This document shows positions 5,481 through 9,638 of a stretch of DNA of 9,638 bases, one piece after another (position 1 is the stretch's first letter; each line of letters starts with the position of its first letter). Under the pieces are notes generated by a model. It had not been told where the DNA came from. It ran no database searches and saw only the letters and a list, made by a program, of their open reading frames with translations. The position numbers and the translations under genes are program-made. Source of the stretch: Methanomethylophilus sp963631655 (GTDB taxonomy: Archaea > Thermoplasmatota > Thermoplasmata > Methanomassiliicoccales > Methanomethylophilaceae); NCBI GenBank assembly GCA_963631655.1, contig CAVGRR010000061.1:1-9638 (forward strand), in the 5' to 3' direction.

Positions 5481-7163
5481 ATGTTCATACCGACCACGAA
5501 AGACGAAGTCAGAAAAAGAGGATGGGACTCTTTGGACATCATCCTGGTGTCCGGAGACACCTACATCGACTCCTCGTACAACGGTTCCGCAGTGATCGGA
5601 CATTATCTCATCGATGCAGGATTCAGAGTGGGGATAATCTGTCAGCCCCGCACCGATTCCGATGCTGACATTATGCGTCTGGGAACGCCTCTGCTTTACT
5701 GGTCGGTCAGCGGGGGTTGTGTGGATTCGATGGTCGCCAACCACACCCCTACTGGAAAATTCAGGAAAGATGATGATTTCACGCCCGGAGGAATGAACGA
5801 CCGCCGCCCCGACAGGGCCTGTATCGTATATTCCAATCTGATCAGAAGATTCTCAAAGGGGATCCCTATCGTCCTCGGAGGTATCGAGGCGAGCCTGAGA
5901 AGGGTCGTCCATTACGATGCCTGGTCGGATTCCTTACGCAGATCGATACTTTTCGACGCGAAAGCAGATGTCATAACCTATGGAATGGCCGAACTTTCCA
6001 ATCTTGAGCTCGCGACATGTCTCCGCGACGGAAAGGATTGGCATGACATCAGGGGCTTATCCTACATCTCCAAAACCGCACCCGAAGGATACCTCGAACT
6101 CTGTTCCTATGAGGAATGCTGCGAGGATCCCGCACCCTTCGGAAGAGCGTTCAGGACATTCTATGAGAACAACGACCCCGTTACCGCAAAAGGCCTCTGT
6201 CAGAAGCATGGTGACAGATATCTTGTGCAGAATCCGCCCCAGAGGCTGCTGACCCCGGAGGAATTGGACCATGTCTATTCCCTCGATTACATGGACGCCG
6301 TCCACCCATATTATGCGAAGGACGGCATCGTGAAGGCGATGGACACCATCAAGAATTCCATCACATCCCACCGCGGATGCTACGGGGAATGTTCCTTCTG
6401 CGCCATAGCGGTCCATCAGGGACGCACCGTCGTATCGAGGACAGAAGATTCCATAGTCAAAGAAGCGGAGAAGATCGCTTCGAGACCGGGATTCAACGGT
6501 TATATCTACGATGTGGGCGGACCCACCGCCAACATGTACGGCATCGAATGTGCAAGGAAATTGAAATCCGGTGCCTGCAGGGACAAGAAATGCCTCTATC
6601 CGAGACCGTGCATGTCCCTTCACATAGACCATTCATGTCAGATCGCCCTGCTTCGTCGCATCAAATCGATTCCCGGAGTGAAGAAGGTGTTCGTCAATTC
6701 CGGAATCAGGTATGATATGATCATGTTCGACAAGGCCCACGGGAAGGAATATCTCGATGAACTTGTGGTTGACCATATCTCCGGTCAGATGAAGGTCGCA
6801 CCCGAGCACATCAGTCAGAACGTGCTTTCCATCATGGGAAAGCCCGGACCCAATGTACTTCTTGATTTCAAGGACCTTTTCGACGATCTGAACAGAGAAC
6901 ACAACAAGAAACAGTTCCTGACCTACTATTTCATGGCCGCCCATCCCGGCTGCAGGCAGGGGGATATGGTAGAACTCTCCTACTTCGCGAGGGAGGAACT
7001 GCACACCAATCCCGAGCAGATCCAGATCTTCACCCCCACACCTTCAACCGTTTCGACCATGATGTATTACACCGGACGCGATTATTCCGGGCACAACAGG
7101 GTGTTCTGCGAACACAATCCGGTCAAAAAGCAAAGGCAGAAAGATGCCGTACTGAGGCATTGA
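5481..7163 (+). CDS. YgiQ-family (UPF0313) radical SAM protein
   Basis: The 560-residue protein shows the YgiQ N-terminal domain ('DIILVSGDTYIDSSYNGSAV' at 19-38, 'VLGGIEASLRRVVHYD.WSD' at 131-150) and then the radical SAM core. The [4Fe-4S] cluster cysteines are C300-x3-C304-x2-C307 in 'RGCYGECSFCAI'. 'YIYDVGGPTANMYG' (341-354) and 'QMKVAPEHIS' (436-445) are family stretches. It would cleave S-adenosylmethionine to a 5'-deoxyadenosyl radical; the substrate of this family is, to my knowledge, not established. A cysteine group (C366, C371, C377) in the core could bind further metal but this is a guess. Bacterial YgiQ proteins are longer at the C-terminus. A GAGG ribosome site (in GAAGAGGCTGAA) precedes the ATG. 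The stop TGA abuts the next gene's ATG. Confidence 0.92.
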   Translation: MFIPTTKDEVRKRGWDSLDIILVSGDTYIDSSYNGSAVIGHYLIDAGFRVGIICQPRTDSDADIMRLGTPLLYWSVSGGCVDSMVANHTPTGKFRKDDDFTPGGMNDRRPDRACIVYSNLIRRFSKGIPIVLGGIEASLRRVVHYDAWSDSLRRSILFDAKADVITYGMAELSNLELATCLRDGKDWHDIRGLSYISKTAPEGYLELCSYEECCEDPAPFGRAFRTFYENNDPVTAKGLCQKHGDRYLVQNPPQRLLTPEELDHVYSLDYMDAVHPYYAKDGIVKAMDTIKNSITSHRGCYGECSFCAIAVHQGRTVVSRTEDSIVKEAEKIASRPGFNGYIYDVGGPTANMYGIECARKLKSGACRDKKCLYPRPCMSLHIDHSCQIALLRRIKSIPGVKKVFVNSGIRYDMIMFDKAHGKEYLDELVVDHISGQMKVAPEHISQNVLSIMGKPGPNVLLDFKDLFDDLNREHNKKQFLTYYFMAAHPGCRQGDMVELSYFAREELHTNPEQIQIFTPTPSTVSTMMYYTGRDYSGHNRVFCEHNPVKKQRQKDAVLRH

Positions 7164-7856
7164 ATGACCGTCAGCGACGAAAAACTCAGTGCGATTGCTG
7201 CAGCGATAGGTGACAGACATAATACAAAGATCGAAGCTTCGTTCTTCACTTCGTCGCGCATCATGATAAAATGGAGAAAATCCTCCTCGGGGATGTCGGT
7301 GGATGTCTCAGATCTCCTCAATGAAGCTCCCGACAATGTCCTAATCGACTACATCGAGCATTCTTTATTCCCGAAGACCAGGCCCCGCTCTTTCTACGGT
7401 TCCGATTATACTGATTATCTGAAATCCGATGAATTCATTCTTTCGAAACGCCCTGTGGTCATCAGAAGGATGAAAGGTATATCCCGCACAGATGTCGGTG
7501 CCCACAGGAATCTTTTCGATTCGGTGGAACGTCTGATGAATATGGGTCTTCTCAGCGAAGAGGATATTCAGAATTCCGTTTTCACCTGGAGCCGTATCAA
7601 AAGCACCAAAAGGCTAGGTTACTGTCAGAATATATTCCGTATCGTTGTGATCTCGGCGGTTTTCGACGATCCGTCGGTTCCTGAGGCCTTCTTGGACAAC
7701 GTGGTCTACCATGAATGCATCCACCTGAGGGTGGGGTACCGCCCCAACTGCCATAACTACCATGACGCCGACTTCAGACGGCAGATGGATCTGTACCCGA
7801 ATAACAAAAAAGTCAACGAAAAACTCACATTATTCTTAAAAGAAAAATATTGGTGA
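7164..7856 (+). CDS. SprT/DUF45-like zinc metallopeptidase
   Basis: A 230-residue protein whose C-terminal half carries the gluzincin-type motif H183-E-C-I-H187 in 'VVYHECIHLRVGYRP', with a likely third ligand H200 in 'YHDADFRRQMDLYP'. Ahead of it, 'KRLGYCQNIFRIVVIS' (149-164) parallels the 'RWGSCS..G.I.LN' strand that precedes HExxH in SprT and DUF45/YgjP proteins. The first 110 residues are not recognisable to me. A soluble cytoplasmic protease or protease-like protein is the best call; no signal peptide or membrane helix is seen. The ATG follows the radical SAM stop with no gap, which implies translational coupling and a shared operon. The 89 bases after the gene are A/T-rich and contain the promoter of the next gene, so the operon probably ends here. 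Confidence 0.8.
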   Translation: MTVSDEKLSAIAAAIGDRHNTKIEASFFTSSRIMIKWRKSSSGMSVDVSDLLNEAPDNVLIDYIEHSLFPKTRPRSFYGSDYTDYLKSDEFILSKRPVVIRRMKGISRTDVGAHRNLFDSVERLMNMGLLSEEDIQNSVFTWSRIKSTKRLGYCQNIFRIVVISAVFDDPSVPEAFLDNVVYHECIHLRVGYRPNCHNYHDADFRRQMDLYPNNKKVNEKLTLFLKEKYW

Positions 7857-7881
7857 AAAAAATATTCTTAAAAATTGAATT

Positions 7882-7940
7882 GATATTAATTAAGCATAAA
7901 ACGTTACAAACTAAATAATTTACAATCATAACAAAGGACG
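7882..7940 (+). promoter_or_regulatory. A/T-rich promoter and ribosome site of the Sel1 gene pair
   Basis: Two TATA-like stretches are present: GATATTAATTAAG (7882-7894) and CTAAATAATTTA (7910-7921). AAAGGACG (7933-7940) is a ribosome site 5-8 bases before ATG 7946. The first box would give a leader of about 35 bases including the ribosome site; the second would start transcription inside it, so the first is the better candidate. Confidence 0.4.
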
Positions 7941-7945
7941 ATAAA

Positions 7946-8866
7946 ATGGCCTCCGAAAAACAGGAAAAAAGGACCTTCGTGTGCGAAGGCGACAACGGCA
8001 CCACCACCGAGATGACCTTCGATGAGGTCAGGGCCCATGCAGAAAGAGGAGATACCGGGGCCATGTATGCTCTCGGTTTGGCATACCTTTACGGAATGGA
8101 GGTCGAACGTGACGAGGATAATGGATATGATTATCTCAGAAAGGCCGCAGATCTCGGAAACCCCGAGGCGATGACCGAACTTGTCGCACTGTACCTCAAT
8201 GGGGATTATCTCGACATGGATGCCGAAACCGCCGAAAAATTCCTGGACCAGGGTGTTGAGGCCGGAATCCCCGATGCACTTTACATCCGCGGATCCAGAT
8301 ACCTTTCAGGAATCGGAGTCAGTATCAACTATTCCAAGGCCAACAAGGATCTCGCCGCTGCCGCCAGAAAAGGACATCTTCTCGCCAGGACCAAACTCGG
8401 AATGATGTATGAATTCGCCCTCGGTGTCGATAAAGATGTCAAAAAAGCTTTTTCTTTGTACAACTACTCGGCTGAAAACGGCGAGCCTACCGCACTTCTC
8501 TATGCAGGTCATTGTTATGAAGAAGGCATCGGTGTGGAAAAGGATCTTCAGAAGGCCATCGAATATTTTGAAAAAGGGGCCGAACAGCAGAACCCCTACT
8601 GTGCGGAAAGACTCTCTGTTATCTATTTTAACGGCGACGGCGGGATCGAACGCGATCCGAAGAAAGGATTCGAATATGCAACCCTGGCGGCCAATCTGGG
8701 GATCCCCACCTCGATGTATCTTGTAGGTGTCGCATATGCCTGCGGTGACGGTACCGAAAAGAATCTTGATGAGGCAATGAAATGGCTCACTCTCGCAGCC
8801 GAATCCGACGTTCCCGAAGCCGAACAGGCCCTGAAGGAATTGGATGGAGCGAAAGACCTTAATTGA
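7946..8866 (+). CDS. Sel1-like repeat protein, seven repeats
   Basis: The 306-residue protein has a short charged N-terminus and then about seven Sel1-like (TPR-related) repeats of 36 residues: roughly 36-71, 72-107, 108-143, 144-179, 180-215, 216-252 and 253-288. The pattern is plain in units such as 'ALYIRGSRYLSGIGV' and 'ALLYAGHCYEEGIGVEKDLQ', each with the small-residue A..LG..Y..G core and a 'D..KA..Y...AA..G' second helix. The second repeat is degenerate (MDMD-type loop instead of GV.KD). Such repeats form curved helical scaffolds for protein-protein contacts. No signal peptide is seen, so it should be cytoplasmic; the partner is unknown. It has its own promoter and a good ribosome site, and is followed after 18 bases by a second Sel1 protein, probably in the same transcript. 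Confidence 0.9.
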   Translation: MASEKQEKRTFVCEGDNGTTTEMTFDEVRAHAERGDTGAMYALGLAYLYGMEVERDEDNGYDYLRKAADLGNPEAMTELVALYLNGDYLDMDAETAEKFLDQGVEAGIPDALYIRGSRYLSGIGVSINYSKANKDLAAAARKGHLLARTKLGMMYEFALGVDKDVKKAFSLYNYSAENGEPTALLYAGHCYEEGIGVEKDLQKAIEYFEKGAEQQNPYCAERLSVIYFNGDGGIERDPKKGFEYATLAANLGIPTSMYLVGVAYACGDGTEKNLDEAMKWLTLAAESDVPEAEQALKELDGAKDLN

Positions 8867-8884
8867 ATTTCACGATGACAGGTT

Positions 8885-9523
8885 ATGTCTGAAATCGAGG
8901 GCAAAGACCCGGAGTTCATCTACCACACCGCCATGTCGTACATTCTAGGAGACGGAGTCCCCCAGGACAGCAAGAAAGGTGCGGAACTCCTGCAGATCGC
9001 AGCCGACAGGAACTACCTCCCGGCTGTCCGCGACCTCGGTATCCTTTATCTCAACGGCAACGGTGTCCCCCCTGACGGGAACAAGGCCTACGAGCTCATC
9101 TCCCGCACCGCGGCCCAGATGGACCCCAATTCGGTTTACCACCTTGCCCTCATGTACGAGAACGGAATCGGTGTCAAGAGGGATCTTTATCAGGCACTGA
9201 AACTCATGGCATTCTGCGCCGCCGCTAATTATCCCGGATCTCCCGAGGAGGCGGACCGTATCGAGGAGAAGATCGATGACGAACGCGTGAAGTATCTCAA
9301 CGCAAGACCTATCCTTCATCTCGAGGTCTCCGACGTCGACATCGAAGCATGCTGCTGCAAGAAGATGCTCGATATGGTCAGGGACAAGGATATCTACTCC
9401 GACGACACCGTCGACGGTCCCGCCCTCTTCGGTGCCGATGAGAACGGCGACGAGATTCAGTTGACGGAATGTCCTTTCTGCCACGCGAAACCCATCGTGG
9501 TCCCTCACAGCAAGGTCTACTGA
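8885..9523 (+). CDS. Short Sel1-repeat protein with C-terminal cysteine-rich module
   Basis: A 212-residue protein with three 36-residue Sel1-like repeats (about 8-43, 44-79, 80-115), e.g. 'AVRDLGILYLNGNGVPPDGN' and 'SVYHLALMYENGIGVKRDLY'. A helical linker (about 118-140) leads into a different domain: 'HLEVSDVDIEACCCKKMLDM' (146-164) and, near the end, 'ECPFCHAKP' (195-203). Cysteines 156-158 with C196 and C199 (or H200) could form one zinc site, closing a small fold. Repeats plus a metal module suggest an adaptor that binds a partner through the repeats, but no function can be named. The ATG lacks a clear ribosome site (AGGT is too close), so it may be translated by coupling to the upstream Sel1 gene. 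It ends in TGA. Confidence 0.85.
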   Translation: MSEIEGKDPEFIYHTAMSYILGDGVPQDSKKGAELLQIAADRNYLPAVRDLGILYLNGNGVPPDGNKAYELISRTAAQMDPNSVYHLALMYENGIGVKRDLYQALKLMAFCAAANYPGSPEEADRIEEKIDDERVKYLNARPILHLEVSDVDIEACCCKKMLDMVRDKDIYSDDTVDGPALFGADENGDEIQLTECPFCHAKPIVVPHSKVY

Positions 9524-9562
9524 AATCCTGTATCAATTCCCTTAACTTTTGGTTCTATCACT

Positions 9563-9597
9563 TTTCGTGGGAAAGCTGCCGACGGAGTAACACGAAA
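9563..9597. repeat. Spaced inverted repeat in the 3' terminal intergenic stretch
   Basis: TTTCGTG (9563-9569) and CACGAAA (9591-9597) are perfect 7-base arms separated by 21 bases. The stretch 9524-9638 has no convincing gene; T-rich bases just after the Sel1 stop (CTTAACTTTTGGTTC, 9540-9554) may end that transcript. The repeat may be an RNA hairpin or a regulator site for a gene beyond the window. Confidence 0.3.
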
Positions 9598-9638
9598 CGC
9601 ATACGGATCAACCCCTCAAACAGTTCATGTACCCTTTG

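Noticed and set aside
6057..6632. Minus-strand open frame (191 codons) inside the radical SAM gene
   Set aside because: It is antisense to the cluster-binding region of a well-supported YgiQ protein and lacks a promoter or ribosome site.
7831..7873. 11-base direct repeat TATTCTTAAAA on either side of the metallopeptidase stop codon
   Set aside because: It is A/T-rich low-complexity sequence at a gene end, with no other sign of an insertion or attachment site.
8945..9508. Minus-strand open frame (187 codons) opposite the short Sel1 gene
   Set aside because: The plus-strand frame shows clear Sel1 repeats; the antisense product is Val/Asp/Gly-rich without motifs.

Overview
The window looks like a piece of an archaeal chromosome, most probably from a gut-type methanogen of the order Methanomassiliicoccales (Methanomethylophilaceae-like). 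This is an inference from several signs. Promoters are archaeal TATA-type, and several plus-strand genes have a TATA-like box about 25 bases before the ATG, as expected for leaderless mRNAs. Small zinc-ribbon proteins, a DUF4443-like winged-helix protein and Sel1-repeat proteins are present. All nine complete genes end in TGA (eight) or TAA (one), never TAG, which fits a lineage that reserves the amber codon for pyrrolysine. No methanogenesis marker lies in the window, so the assignment is tentative.

Layout. 1-826 (minus): the N-terminal 275 codons of an exported, surface-type protein cut by the window edge, with its promoter and a 19-base inverted repeat just before the start codon. 992-1585 (plus): a tandem zinc-ribbon protein with a C-terminal helix-turn-helix-like segment, almost touching the convergent DUF4443-like gene (1588-2169, minus). 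Upstream of the latter is a hairpin terminator (2236-2277) for the next minus-strand gene, an exported YtcJ-type amidohydrolase (2300-4051). 

The intergenic region 4052-4330 is the most unusual part. It holds a symmetric TATA box able to fire both ways, two 8-base direct repeats 22 bases apart around the predicted amidohydrolase transcription start, and on the plus strand a nested stem structure followed by a compact hairpin and a T-run. Together these look like an undescribed small RNA of about 80 nucleotides. A second TATA box then serves the membrane zinc-ribbon gene at 4331.

4331-4924 (plus): a zinc-ribbon protein with four membrane helices. 4976-7856 (plus): an apparent operon of a GNAT acetyltransferase, a YgiQ-family radical SAM protein and a SprT/DUF45-like zinc metallopeptidase, with gaps of 10 and 0 bases. 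7946-9523 (plus): two adjacent Sel1-repeat proteins, a seven-repeat one and a three-repeat one ending in a cysteine-rich module. The last 115 bases hold no gene, only a spaced inverted repeat.

Most genes look like housekeeping or accessory functions of unknown target. No CRISPR array, tRNA, rRNA, insertion sequence or phage gene was seen.
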